NCBI GenBank assembly: GCA_013076295.1
Contig: RQOL01000466.1
Location: 3,515,080 to 3,579,079, forward strand
Reading direction: 5' to 3'
DNA: 64,000 nucleotides
DNA from: Sanderia malayensis
Taxonomy: Eukaryota; Cnidaria; Scyphozoa; Semaeostomeae; Pelagiidae
Of the stretch, positions 45,401 to 60,400 are shown one piece after another (the first letter of the stretch is position 1; each line of letters starts with the position of its first letter). The position numbers were made by a program, and so were the translations under genes. Under the pieces are notes generated by a model that worked only from the letters and a program-made list of their open reading frames with translations, was not told where the DNA came from and searched no databases.

Positions 45401-48400
45401 AACCCGACAGCAGCGACTCATTTAGCTCACCGCCTCACATTTCGAGCTCTGCTTCATACTCGCAGCAGTTTTCTTCGTCTGAAGATCGTCAGAATGCGTC
45501 TCGAGTTACGTCATCGTCCGTGACGTCAAGACCTGGACGAGGAAAGAAGAAAATGTCGCCGTTCAGGTGTAGGGTAAGTTCAGGCATCGTGCACTGAGTA
45601 CCGTTGATTGTCAATGCATGCAACAACACTACCGTTGAGTCGAATCAAGCCGTTTTTTGTCACCCTTGATTTCTATTCAGTCTCGAGCTTGGATAACTCG
45701 TTAAACCTGTTCACGTTGAATGAATAGCTCGTTGCCTTGGCTATGGTTGCCTTAACCCTAACCCTAACATATCGACAAAGTTCAACAGTGTTTACATTCA
45801 GAAGATACAACAGGTTGAGTTGAGTAAGGTGAGCAGATCTAATGTTGTGCATGTGGATTTTGCAGGGCCGACCGCCGGGATCTACTGGGCGCGGAAAGAA
45901 GAACAAGAACCAAAGAGTGGGACGTCCAAGAAGCAAAGGCACCCCAAATACTGGTCCCAACAAAGAAAATGTCCAGGTAAATAGATATATCGAAATGCGA
46001 AGCAGTGAATAATTAGTTTACTGTTAACACCTTGCAGTAGGAGGAGCTATTCGGTCTGATGCATTAAAATCGCTTTTCAGACGGGTACTGTTGCCACTGT
46101 TGATAACAACAAGAAAGACGAAGCAGATGAGGATGCTGAAGGACTTCATTCAACTGTTATTATGGTCTCCACCAAAGACACATTCTCCCTAGGGCAGGTA
46201 TGTTGCGTGCATTAAGTTTGGGAATCTCGTAAGATTAGTCCAATATCTTACTTTCCACGTTACTTTCCATTACTACTCTTAATCTTAATATTAATAGTAA
46301 TTGGCAATTAGTGGTGTGCGAATCATTGTTTGTTAGGATATCTGCATGTGTTGTGGAAGTTTTGGCAAAGGAAATGAAGGACATTTGATAACGTGTGCAC
46401 ATTGCGGACAATGTTTTCATCCGTACTGCGTTAATGTCAAGGTGAGCTCAATTAAACCTCGCTCCGACTGTCTTTGCTATTTTACGAAAACCTTGCTGAT
46501 TGCCTAGGACAGTAGCTCTTAGCTCGAGCCTCCTATAGCTCGAGCAATCGCCAACTCGAGCCACTTGGTGGTTTGAGTTGTTAGGAGAACACTGAGTAGT
46601 GCCGCCATACAACTGTGACGAATTTGCTTGATTGGATCTTGTCTCATTTTACTCAGATCAACAAGGTATTGATGACTAAAGGCTGGCGATGTTTGGACTG
46701 CACAGTTTGCGAAGGTTGCGGAAAGAACGAAGACGAAGGCAAACTTCTCCTCTGTGATGGATGCGATATTAGTTTCCACATCTACTGCTTGGATCCACCC
46801 TTAGACGAAGTGCCACCAGACGGCTGGAAATGTCAATGGTTAGTCTGTACAAATCTATACGTACAATGATTATTGTCTTGCACTTGAATCTCCATGCCTT
46901 GCACTTGAATCTCCATGCCTTGCACTTGAATCTCCATTATAGGACCATCAGTTTTCAACGGTTTCTTTGCTTTGTTTAGGTGTGTCGAATGCACTAACTG
47001 TGGAGCGACGGATCCCGGGGTTGGATGCAAGTGGATGTCAAGCTATACTCAGTGTGGTCCATGCGCAAGTGAGACGTCTTGCTGTGTTTGCAATAAAACC
47101 TACTTGGATGACGAACTGGTTATCAAGTGTACACACTGCTCAAGGTATGCTCACTGTCCATTGTTTCACTCGCCAATGGAAGCTCGCTAGAGATGTGGGC
47201 AGTGTATAAGTCAGCTGTATTTTAAAATGTTTTATTGGCTTATTTACCAGGTGGTTGCATGCTGATTGTGATGGCCTAGCATCGGAAGATGACAGTGAAT
47301 TAGCTGCCAGTTACGGATATCATTGCTGTTTGTGTAGAGAGAAGACTGGACATTATGGCATCTTCTCTAGTTCCTGGACTAGAGTCGTCGAAAAAGGCGT
47401 CTATTCTAGCAGCCCAAATAAACTGACCACACAGACTGTTATTGTTACGCAAACAACTACGACTGTCATGGCTACCGGCGTGTCTAATCGAAAGTCAAAA
47501 GCTTTCGGCACAACGGGGACGGTGAACTTGAATCCAAACCGTTCACCTGCTTCCTCGACGTCGTCATTTACATTGCCGTCGTTAAAGCAGGGTGCGCAGC
47601 GGAAACCCCTGCATCCAGTGCAGACGTCAATGCAGGGAACATTCGAAGTGAAATTGCAGGGCCTGCGGGTGAAGTCAAGAAAAGGCGAACGTGATGATTC
47701 GGACATAATTCACTTGACTGAACTTGGTGTCAGGGAAATCAAAAGTCAGATCGTCAAGGCGCCCAGCAAGGGCGTAGGACGAACGAAGGACAAGATGTCA
47801 TCAGCTTCGAAGCCAAGCCATCAGCACGCTGTGCAAGATGACGTAAATCTGGATGAAAGAGAGACTAAAACATCAGGACAGCTTACGAAAACGACTGTGT
47901 GTAGCGAGGATACAGGTGAGATGAGACAACCTATCTGTTTACCAGCCGGTGCTGGTTCAACAACTGAAACTGGCGAAGAATATCACGTTGAGTCCGAAGT
48001 AGAGAGTAGGGTTGCTGTGATGCCAGAAAAACGCCCACCAGGTAGACCTCCTCATGACAAAAAACACGAAAAGAATTTCTACAACAGGGATGACCCGGTA
48101 CGCATAATTATTTATTTGTTGTTGATTTCGCTGATCTTTTAAATGGTATGGACTTTGTTTGCAGGATGCCCTTTCTACCGAGCAATCTTATTGTACATTC
48201 AGTAATTCTCTCAGTGATTTTGACACTAGCCCATCATACATTTTTGATTCAAGAATAATGTCCAATGTTTTACTGTAGATTGACTTTTTTGGTACGTCAC
48301 TGCTAAAAGTAACAAGAAAGAAACGCAAGAAGGAGACCCAGCCCGACAACGACACCCAATCGTCAGAAGAAGACGAGATGAGCAATGCAGCTGAAAACGT

Positions 48401-51400
48401 CGCTATGCAACAGCCCTCGCCTCGTAATCAAACTGGACATTTTCCCAGTGTAGCCTCGTATTCGGAGTTGGGCATGCCAGAACAACAGCAAGGCTCATCA
48501 ACACCTGTCAGCAAACACGGAAGGTAAGGGAAAATATTTCCCCGGCAGCACGATACTTTGTACTGTGTGATCATTACTTTGTGCGACCCAATCAGGGTGT
48601 AGTATGCCAGTGGCATCTACATTCAGATTCACTAATGTCTGTTGTATTCTGATTTTTTATCAGCTGGCCATCGAAGATATCAGCCGGAATGACAGTCGAC
48701 CCTTTATCAGACGAAATGCAGCATTCTGATTCATTGTATAAAACATTGAACATGCTGGTCAGTGGAACCGAGGACGTTGAAAGCCAACCAGGAAGGGAAC
48801 TGCAACATGGTAACGTAGCACTCATCTGATTCTAATGCCAGCTAATTTCATTATCTCGTGTTTTAGTGATGATCTTGATTGAATGTATTGTTCCTGTTAT
48901 ATCTATCAGAGCAACATTCAAGTCAGCAGAAATCACAACAACAACAACAACATTATGCTTCATCGTCATCATCATCAGCAAAGCCACATCGGCCTTCGAG
49001 ACGCGAATTGAATGAATCAACTGCGAGCTTGGCGCAAAATGCCGATCTAACACCGACCGGAGATCTTGATTTGATTGGCTTATCCGATCTACCTCATGTC
49101 GAAGGACACGAAGTGGAAGAGATATTTGCTGGCATCGAACGAGAGATGAGTGTTGATGGCACACCACGCTCGCAAGATCACAGTCCCATGGAGACCTCAC
49201 TGCATGATTTCCCCAAAACAGAATCGGGCAGCTTCAATAACAGGGCTGTACAGTTGAAACAGAGCATTGAGACTAAGCCGGGCCAGTTTCAGGGACAACC
49301 AGGTTTGAAAACAGCCCGTCCGGGTGCAGCTACGGATTCGCCCGGATATCCGGACACACAGCAGCAACGTGTGCAGCTAGGCCAACAACAACAACAACAA
49401 GATTATCGACAATACGAGATGTATCGCAACAATCCAGCATCTTTTCCACAGACAGCTACGTACGATCAGCAAAGACAAGCGGTACATGCTACAGGGCAAA
49501 CGAAACCGCCGCCGCCGCCGCCACAACCACCACTTGGCAGTGGGTCGAGTGGAGGTGGACATTCGGGTGAAACCGACGCCTTCAAGGCCGTTTTTGGCGA
49601 GGAGCCTGAAATCAAGTCGAAGTCAAGAGACGGTGCTACTAGTCCGAAGATTGATGGTCAAAAACAGCTGAAGAAATGGGAACAGGACGAAACTCTAGGA
49701 GAACTGGCTACAATCTCACCAGTGCTCTACGCTAATATTGTGCATCCCAAGTTGAAGGTTGATTATCCAGGTGAGTAGTTTCCGAATTCTTTAATTTAAT
49801 GTATTTTGCATTCTCTATGCAGCATAGTGGTTAGAGTTTGACCTCCACTGCTATATGCTACAAGCATTGGTTTAATATACTCTTGTATTTTTTCTGCAGA
49901 GTGGCCTAACAGGGCCAGAGCTATTGCAAGACTGTGGCGAAAGCTTCCACAAGAACAACGAGAACCATTTAGGGTAGGCACTTCAATTAGCCTAGACTTT
50001 ATACAATGCTGTTTGCCTTTTGTTATGTTTCGAGCTTTCTACTCGAATTTTTTAAGAGTATATTGACAGTTGCAAATACGATTGCAAGTCTGGGCACCCA
50101 AAGAAAATCCATTTCTAAGCTTTGATTTTATTGATTGTAGCTGCGTGCCAGAGATAACAGAGTAAAACAGAAGGACCAGGGTCGAAAGGTTAGTGCGATA
50201 ATGAATATTGATGACAACCATCATTGTTGTTGTATTTATCTCATTCTTTATTTGATATTGATAGCATTTTACTCTTTAAATAGCATCATTAATTGTTGCC
50301 ACCGCGTCCTAACCAATGCATATTTGTCTTTGTAGCTTGGTAATTTCAAGAAGCCATCTTCAACGCCAACTACAGATATGAGCGTGGCCTTTTCCAACGC
50401 ATCTCCAAGTCTCTCAAGTGACAACAGTGACAAGGGCGTAGTACAAAGCGTGGCCGAGACCACAGCTATAGACGTCTTATCGAATAATCTCCTTTTAAAC
50501 GGTGGTGAAGCTGCCAACTCTACTGGCATGATGCGGACGCAATTATACCATCAACAACAACAACAACAACAAAATGTATCGCACTCATATGTGCCAAAGC
50601 AAGAGAGCCAATTTCCCGACACGAGTCCGGGTTATAGTCACGAGTCGGGCAATCACGGTTTTGGACCCGACGATCACGACGTGTTTCGTCAGACACACGG
50701 ACAATTCATGACCGGAGCCAGTGATGATCGCATGAACGACCCGATGTTGTTACAAACCCGGTCATCAAGTGTCGTATCTCCATCGATCGCATCTCTACAG
50801 AAATCGCAGCAAAGCATGGCAAGAACTGCCGGTCGTTTGCCATCTGATAACAACAGTAAGTCCTTCTCTTTTTCCGATTTGTGCAGCCCGACTACACCGT
50901 CAGATATGCATTTTCCAGCAGCCGGACTGACTCCGACGACCCCTGTGTTCCCGTCGTCGCCGTTCCAGACGACGCCGTACGGAGCCGATGCAAGCGGGTC
51001 CCCTGCGGGGTTCATGTCTCCGTCGTTGCCTATTGACGGCAACCTGAACGTCGAGAAGAAGGGTAAATCGAAGAAGCAAGTGAAAATCAGCAAGGAACAG
51101 CTCGAAGTTGAACGCGAGAAGAAGAAAAAGAAACTAGCAATGGAACAAGAGAAGGAACGACAGTGGAAGGTTCTGCAACAACAACGCTTGAAAGAACAAG
51201 CTTATCAGCAAACGCCAGCCATACAACAAGTGTTGATGATGAAGGAACAAATGAGAAAAGATAACAACAAAACGACGACATCCAATAGCAATAAAAAGTC
51301 ACAAGACTACGAGACGACCACGCTACGATCAAATGTCCTACCGCCTGTCGAGCCGTTTAATTTGACACCAACATCTGTGAGAAGCGTTGAAGATCGTAGT

Positions 51401-54400
51401 AAAAGCGCGTTGATGAACAACAAGCAGGCTACAGACAGTCTGCAGGCTACAGGGCAGCCATCTGCTGTGACAAGTGATGCGTTAAGTAAAGAGCACGTGA
51501 ACATACCCATTCCTGCATCTCTTGCTAGCCATTTGGACTATTTCAAGGATGATATTAATATTCCAACTGACCAAGCATCGATTGATAGAGCTCTGTTTTT
51601 GACGAAGGAAACAAGCGGTGATTTACAAGGTAATGCTGGCGGTGATACGGCGACTAAAATCTCCGCCGATGGTGGACAAACGCCTCTGGATAGACTGTTG
51701 GAAATAAGCAGTGCCGAGTTTGCTAAAATTGGCAATGAAAGGCCTCAAATGAGTTCTGATGGCAAGAGCAGAGCAGTAGTAACAGGCCATCATCCTTCGG
51801 TGAATAGTTCATCAGTGCAACAACAGCTGGTTTCGACGAGTGACATATCTGTTTACACGTCTTCAAGTCAATCTTTCGCGCCCATGCAACAGACAAGCAT
51901 GGATCAGAGAAGTCAACAGAAAATGATTGCAACGAGTAAAGAGCCGATTGAACTGCAACAGAGCAAGGATAGCCAGGCGAGTGGTGATACAACGTTGCTA
52001 CACCGACAGAACGATTTATCAATGTCTGAGCATCAACACGTTGCGATTCCTGCAGAGGTGGCGAATCAAAGCGATAGTAACCAGTCGATGCACGTTGCGG
52101 GTCAAAGCAACGCAAGTCAAATGTTTAATTTGATGTCTGGTCAGGCCATGCCGCCGGGTACGGTTAACATGCCTGAAAGTATTGACAATAAACCTGGATT
52201 CGACCAGCAGCAACAACAACAAGCTTTGTTGTTTCAGCAGCAACAGTTCATGGCCGCTCAGCAACAGTACATCCAATGGCAATTGCAGCAGAGGAATCCT
52301 GAATTGTTTCAGCCTGTGCAAGGCCAGATGCCTTACTCGGCGTACGCCGATAAAGAACTACCAGAGGTTGACAGTGAAGAACAGCATCAGGAGAGGATTC
52401 GCTTCCTCTACAGGCAACGGCAGATGCAAAAGCAGCAGGTCGTGCAGATTCAGCAGCAGCTGCAACAACACCAGTTGATGGCACCGAGTGGTGCCACTGC
52501 TACCAATCCAGTTGTGCGCCCACCTCAGCCGCCCCTAGACCCTACACAGCAACAGTTCATGCAACAATTGCTTCAGCAACAACAGCAAACGCCAGACGCC
52601 ATGCAACAGCAATTTATGATGGAGTACAATCGACAGATGCAGCAAAGATCGGATGGCGGACAAAATGCTATACAGTACGAGAAATTCATGGCTGAATTCG
52701 CTCAGCAATACGGATATGCTTCGATGCAATCATCAAATGCACATGCAGTATCGATGATGCAACACGGCATTCCGTGGCAAGGCGGCAGTGGTGCTGCTGT
52801 TGCTTCTGCATCACAAGGTATGAACCCTGGCAGTGCGCAGCAGATGTTTGGCTTTGGTGTAGACGAAGAGAAAACCAAGGATCTCACGCCGCAACAATTG
52901 TACCAAATGCAGTTGCAGCATACGTTCATGATGCATCAAATGGCTGCGAGTGGAATGTACCCGAGCCCGTCGTCATCTTCCGCGAGAAACCAATCGCCTG
53001 TGCCCGCGGGAACGAGGAAAGGCGCGGCCGGATCGCAAGTTGCGTCATCTCAAGATCGAAGTAAGAAACCGAGAGAAGTAAAGAAGGTGGTGACATCGCA
53101 AGAGAAATTAATGAAGCCAGGCGATACTGCTGTTCAGCAACAAAATGTAGCAGCCAGCCAGAGCGGAGACTCAACTCCATTGCCCACAACTAAACAAGAT
53201 ATCAGCGTGCAGGGAAGTAGTTCATTCAGACAGACTTCTGACTCCTCTCAATCCCGCACTAGTATTCAAGAATCGAGTAACGCAAGCGTTAGCAAGAATA
53301 TTGACATTGTTACGACAAGCTCTGAAAAATCAGATCGAACGCAAGGCAACAGTGCGCCAGTTACGGTATCCGCTTTACCGGGTGTTGAGGCTAAAACATC
53401 GCAAGAGAGAGCGGCACAGGGCATTGCAGTTGATGTTGATGCGAGCAGAGCTAAAAGCGGGTCTCCGCATCTTCATCCCGTCTCTGCGAAGTCGCACGCT
53501 ACGCAAGTCGACACGATTGGGTCGATCACTGGCGGCAAGGTAGCTGCAATTCAAGAAGCGAGCATGCGCGTGCCACACGAAGCTGTTGTTAGCAGATCTG
53601 ACGTTGTTAATAACGTGGTGAGTCAGCGTTTGTTGAATGCCAAAGCAACTGAAAAGGACTCAACAGTTTGCAGTAGTGTGTCGTCGCAACGAGAGGGTGT
53701 CGATAGCATGGACACAGTGAAAACGGTGGATATCAATGCTGAGGTTAAGGACAGAGCTGAGAAAACAGCATGCACTGATGGTATACATTGTGGAACAGAT
53801 GACGAGGAAGAAGGACAACAAAACGCTGGCATTGAAAAGTCATCTGGTTTACCTGTATTCGGTAGCGACGGTGGTGGTAGTAATAGCGATGGGCTAAAAG
53901 CAAAAGCGGTTTGTACTGATGGTATACATTGCGGAACGGATGATGAAGGCGACCAGGAGTGTGATAAAGGAATGCTGAAGGAGAAACAATTTGTGAAGAA
54001 GATGGTCTGTGAAGATGGGATACATTGCGGAACTGATTCGGAAGATGATGGGATGGAGGATCAAACATTGAAGATGAAGTCGGTGTGCTCTGATGGAATC
54101 CATTGTGGAACTGACTCGGAAGATGACGAAGAACAGAAGAAGAAGAAAGGATTAGAGATGAAGAAGGCTGTTTGCACAGACGGTATTCACTGCGGAACCG
54201 ATTCAGAGGATGAGAGTGAAGATCAGAAAAAGAAAGGGGCTTTGGGGCAAGCGGCCAAACAAGTGTGCACTGACGGTATTCACTGCGGAACTGATTCAGA
54301 GGACGAAGGTGCCAAGGAACGAGAACATGGTGATAGAAATAAGGAAGACGTTGATGTTGCCAGTCAGAGTCAAGCCATTTGTTCTGATGGCATTCACTGT

Positions 54401-57400
54401 GGAACTGACTCAGAAGATGAGACTTGTGACGGTGTAAAATCAGTGAAGCAAACTCACCATAGCAAGACTAATAACAACGAAAAGTCGATTGATAAAACTG
54501 TCTGTTCTGATGTCATGCACTTTGGTTTGGGTTCTGAGAATAAAGAGGATGATAACACGGCTAAAGGCTCCAATGATTTGTCGAAAGGTTCCAGTGAAAA
54601 CCAAGGCAACTTGCCAATGGTGCAGTCCGAACAGCAGAGTTCCACGTCCTCAATGGGCGGTGATAATGTGTTCTCGTCTGACCAGACTTTAGAAGTGATG
54701 CAAGAAGGTGATGTTGCAGTGAACAGTTTCAGCACAATGGACATTGTTGGAATGCGTGATGCAAGCAAAAGTAGTACGAAACTGTCCGGTTCTGTGGAGC
54801 ATAATTTTGCGATGTCATCTCACAAGGACGGAGACGTTGGAGCTTCAAGCGTGAAGGAAGAGCAACGAAAAGGCAGAGCGTCTTGTGTGCAGGGCGGCCA
54901 GGAAAAACATGAACAGAAATCTGCAGAATTCAGCAAACTGTCTACTGCTCTGTCAGCTGTGAAATCCGACAACTCAAGTTCAAGCCAGATGACGTCTTCA
55001 GCCGTGCAGAACATCATGGCAACATCGCTTATGGCAGCAGCAACAATGCCTGGTTTGCATCAATCGCAACAACAGGCATTGATGTCTGATGCATCGTCTT
55101 CGGCATCTGCAATGCCGTCATCATTGTCAGCGAAGATGCAACAGAGCGAGTTACTGCCACCGTCTTTGCAGCAGTCTATGAGAGATGCTAACATGCCACC
55201 GAACATGCAGCAAATGTTCTCACCCACACCGCAAACAGCAGCCATGCTACAACACCAGCAATCGGATGCGCAGAATAGGCAACGTGCGCAGAAAATCGCA
55301 GCAATACCTCCCATGTCTCCGCAGTATCAAAAGGTATATAGAATAGATTCAAATTTACTTAGTAATGTGTGTATAGTAAAGTTTCTCGAATCCTGCTTTG
55401 TTTAAGATAGGTCATTGGGTTTTTTTCGTGTTCTGGATGCATAAAGTCACTGTCTGTTGATATGAAGTTATGAAACATCCATATACCCTCCCTCTTTACT
55501 CCTTCAAAAACCCAACGGTGTAATAAATTGAAAACGCTTGGTCCTATATGAACCAGTTCCTTCTATATCATGCAATTTACTCTCGGTTTGACGCATTTCC
55601 GATGCAAAAGAAATGTATTGTTGCTTGCACAACTGTGTAAGCTGTACTTGTCATCATCATAATCTGCATCATCATTGTTATTACCAACAGGTCTTCTTGC
55701 ATCAGCACCAGTTATTGATCATGCAATTTCAGCAATATCAATACCAATTGCAAGCGCAGTTCCAGCAACTCAGTCAGCAGCAAATGTCACCGCAACAACA
55801 GTTCTTGCTCCAACAGCAATATCATCAGCAAATCGTTCTGCTGCAAAGGCAATTCGTTCAGCAACAGGTCAGTAGTACCCACGAGGCTTTATTTTCTTAC
55901 CGGAGTTTTTCAACGTATTTAACTGCAATGAAGCCAATTAGAGGTGTCTATCTCTCTATTAAATGTTTGTTGACGTGTTGCACACTAGTGTCGCAACTTG
56001 TAATGGAATTAACGAAGCTCAACATTTATTTTTGCAGTCTCAGCTTCAAGCAATGGCATCTGCTGGCATGCAGTTCACCGAGCAAGAGCTTGCTTACATG
56101 TATCAACAGCAGATGGTTGCACAACAGGCTTACAATCATTGGATAGCAACACTGTCGCTCGACCAGCAAGGCCAGTTACACGCAAGAATGCAGGCCAACA
56201 TGCAACAGCTTCAACAAGCATTGGCGGCAACATTGCAAAGCGCACCGAAAAGCACACCTGAGGTATGCCCATCGTATGCATGTGTATTTAATGCAATAAT
56301 ATTATGTTGTTTTCGCAATTAGTTGCAATTTTCAAGGTTTGCTGGAGAATAAAGTAGCCTTTTTATTTTTTAGGGCATAAAAGACAAGTCGAAAAAACCA
56401 CGTGGTCGTCGACCTCGCAAGTCGAAAACAGACGCCTCGGATCCAGCAACCCCCGCCCCAAACACCCCATCGTTGCCCCCCACGCCAGCCAGTGGAGGTG
56501 ATGCTGCTGCATTACCCTTAACACCCAATAAAGATCAGGCTAATGCTACAGAGTTGATGAACCGGAATAGGACTCAGCGGAGTGTTTATCCTCCGGACGG
56601 TCACTCGTTTAGTGGACCCGGCATGCCAGCTCAGGCTGGACAAATGGCACCGGATTTCATGGCGGACAGAAGACAGGGTAACCAGCAACTCGTTGATAAT
56701 GCGAATTCATTTGCCGCAGCCCCTGCGCAGGCGACATTGCCTATGCAGCCTGTGCCGACAGCGGATCAAAGTCAGAGCTATCCGTCCGGGAAACCTGCCG
56801 AGTTACCGGCGTATCATCAGGGACAACAGGCCGGTATTAATCAGCAACACTTGATGCAGATGCAAAGTCGTGAATGGCAGCAAAGTGGCGGACCCGATGC
56901 AAGACAATTGAGTCAGCAGCCAAGTCACGATATTGCAATGCAACAACAGAGCGGCGTGATTGGCGATCAAGATGCTTCAGCTAGTCAGCAATTGCCCCGC
57001 GTCAGCATAATTCCTGGCGGTAGCAACCCGTTCAGCGACATATATCGAGAAATGGAGATCAAGAAATCCAAAGATCCGTTGCCCATTGGAACAACAACAG
57101 CAACAACAAACGCGCCAGCTGTCGATCTGAAGTCGATCACGCCTGTTCCTGGCAGCAAGAGTTATCCTCCTCCGGATCAATGGAAAAACTTGCCACCGGG
57201 TGAGGAATTTCGCCAACCCGGATCCGGAAACTCAACGCCTCGCATTCCATCCGCCTCCGTGCATTCCGAGTCGGCGTTTTATTATCCGAGCCCTTCGGGA
57301 CCTCTAACCCCGTCAATGCCGCCTCAGCCTGGTGCGACGTCTGTTTATCCACCGAAATCACGTGTACACGCGCCGGGAATACCACCGCAAGACGCCGGCC

Positions 57401-60400
57401 ACAGAATGTATCCCGAACAGCAAGCAGCGAAAATGGCCTACGATAACACTCAAGCTCAATACTTCGATCAAAACAGAGAACATCAGCATCTAATGCAAGA
57501 TGCGCAGAATTCGCCGCTGCAAAGTAGCATGCACCAGAATCAGCCATCGAATGCTGCGCAGTTCCAAGTCCAGTCGACTGTGATGTCACAGTTGGACAGC
57601 AACGTACCACCAGTCTATCGCGATTCACTTGCAATTGCAAGGCACGGTCAACAGTCGGTTGAACAGTCGTACATGGCGACGCAGCAAGGTAGACCAATTC
57701 CTGTGCCATCGTCAGGGCTGCAGGGCCAAGAGGTTGATGCAGTGCAACAATATCATCGTACACAGCAGAGTGTCGGTGTTGGGGGCCAAACTGGGCCCAC
57801 GAACGAACGGCTCATGCCCCCACCTCCTCCCTCGAAGTACGACGGTGTGAATGACAAGTCTGCGCTTGCGTCGTATCCAATGGCAATGAATCAACAACAA
57901 CAGCCGACAGGCCTCGTTCCGAAACCGGATGCTGATCAAGACGTTGAGACGATGAATAGACTGATTAGCACCAGCGACAGCAATGGTAGTAGAGAACAGC
58001 AAACGAAAGCATTGCAAAAACGAAAACGAGGCTCGCAGCCGTCGCAAGTTGCCACAGCCAATGTTGATTTCAGTCTGCTGAATCCGGAAGAACAAAAGAG
58101 ATTTATATTGGAGCGAAAGAGAGAGGATTTTGAGAGGCGACGACGCATCATCGAGGATCAGAAACAACAGAAGTTGAAAGAGCAGAGGAGTTTCAAGCAG
58201 ACCAATAGAAAGATTGAGAAGAAACTGCCCAGAGCTAAGCAACAGCGCAAGCTTAAAAGTGGGAGGGACAAACTGGGTGTTGGCAACGATAAATCACCCT
58301 TGCCCAGTGGCAGATTGATTCTCGATGACAAGAGCTTGAAGCTGCCTCTTTGTGAACCCGAGGTCCATTTGCTGTACCCGTTGGTGCAGCCGTACGGAAG
58401 TGGCGGTAATAGCGGTGGTGCAGGGTATACGAACGGTGAAACATTGTTGTTTGGTGTGTTTGGCAACGCGCGCGTTCAAGGAAATAACGATTACTATTCG
58501 CAGTTTCCATCGCCTGACCCCCCTGTCACTTCGAGCAATCCCCCAACGCCCCCTGCTTCACTGCCGCCCTCTCCTGGTACGATCAACCAATCGCTTCGTG
58601 ACAGTTTGCAGATGATACCGACAGAAGGTATATTCGAAGACTTAGCTTTGTCCAAGCCATCTAAAGACGAAATGACATTGTTCAGTGTCACTGGTGACAG
58701 TGATATCGATTCACCTTTTTACTCGCCTGGTGGTCATGTAACAGCCACCGCCTCCTCCTCCTCCGCAGTCACCGCCTCCACATCTTCTAAAGACAATAAT
58801 GACGTCATGGTAACGTTGACAATGTCAACGGACAGCAGTCGGACGGCGACTGACCGCGTGTCGAACGTGGCGGATATTCTCGGCGTGGCCAAGCCTAACC
58901 GGATAAAGATTGCCGAAGGGTCGTCTGCGATAGCAGCCAGTGGAAAGTCACACGTTGACAACTCGAGCTTGGAGCAAAGGCCACTCGCTACGTCGATTGG
59001 AAAGGAGAAGGATGTGCACTTTAGTTGTCTCGATTCGTCAGATAATACCTCGAATGATGCCGTCAAGAACAAAGCGCCGTTTTGTAAACATTGTGATATT
59101 TCGATACAGGGATCAGGCTACATTGAATGTAGCAATGACGAACAACGTTGCGATAATGATAATCTCCGTTTGATACGAGTGGATGACATGACGTACAAGA
59201 AGATACCAATAACAGCCGGTCAAGAACTCTTCGATGTTTTCTGTTCGCAGTTGTGTTTGCGCAGTTTCCATTCTCTGTCCAGGAAACCGGATGCGGTCGA
59301 CGGCTTGCGTGGTGGCGAATCCGCCGCCGGTACGGATGATAGTGGACGGTTGATCGATCCGGTACGAAGCGTGATTCCTGTATCAACCGGAGAGTCGTCC
59401 GGCACGGACTATGCCGATGTTAATGCGGATGACGTGGAAATGCGCGGAACTGAACGAGCGGAACGAATGTCACCGAGATTAGTGCGAAGAAGAAGCAACC
59501 TGAGTCGAGACGGAACCGAAGTAAGATTGATTCTGTCTTATACATGCAGCGATATTTAGATTAATGAATGATTGAAGAATGTTTGACGACGCTTTATGCT
59601 CTTCGTCGATTGTTTATTTGTGTTTGTTTTTACCGACTAAGCCTTTAATGTATGCTTGCTTGACTTTAGCGTGACGTCAAGAGGCCAAGATACGTGATAT
59701 GGAAGCGATGGAGAATAGAAATAAATTCAAAGAAAGGCAAACAGGATCCCATGCACGCAAGTGTTATAGAGGTATGTTCTCTATCTAATCTCCTGATTTT
59801 TTCTTGCTTTATTCATAATTTAAGTTTACCCGTTGCTAGTTTGATTGTCAGCCCCAACATCGGTGTTGCCTGCCTCAATTTTTTTACGGGTCAATCTATT
59901 GGGGTTTGAACTGCAGTAAGTTACCTCTGTTTCAATAATGTACGATTCGATTTCTTGTCAGCTTCTCGAAAAATATGGCGCTGCGTTAAAGGTTGGAGAA
60001 AATACAAAAGACAACAGACAGTGCATGCTGTGCGGCGATAAAGGTGATGGTGTCACTGAAGGAACTGCGAGGTAGGAACTGCATTCATTTTCACAGTGCT
60101 TTTGTTGAGTTGGTTACCATGTATTTTGGTTAATGCTGTTTATCTCTGGTGCTATTTTACCAATATTTAGTGCTTGTGTTTTTGACTTTGCAGGTTGATA
60201 AATTACGATGTCGACGTATGGGTTCATCTCAACTGTGCTCTATGGTCTTTAGAAGTTTACGAGACGCTCAATGGTGCTCTTCACAATGTCCAAAAAGCCT
60301 ATGAAAGGGGAATTCAAACGGTCAGTCAAACATTATCTTCCCCTGTTTTTATTCCTTGGCTCATTTGTTTGTTATTCATTGCTCGGGTATTTTAACATTA

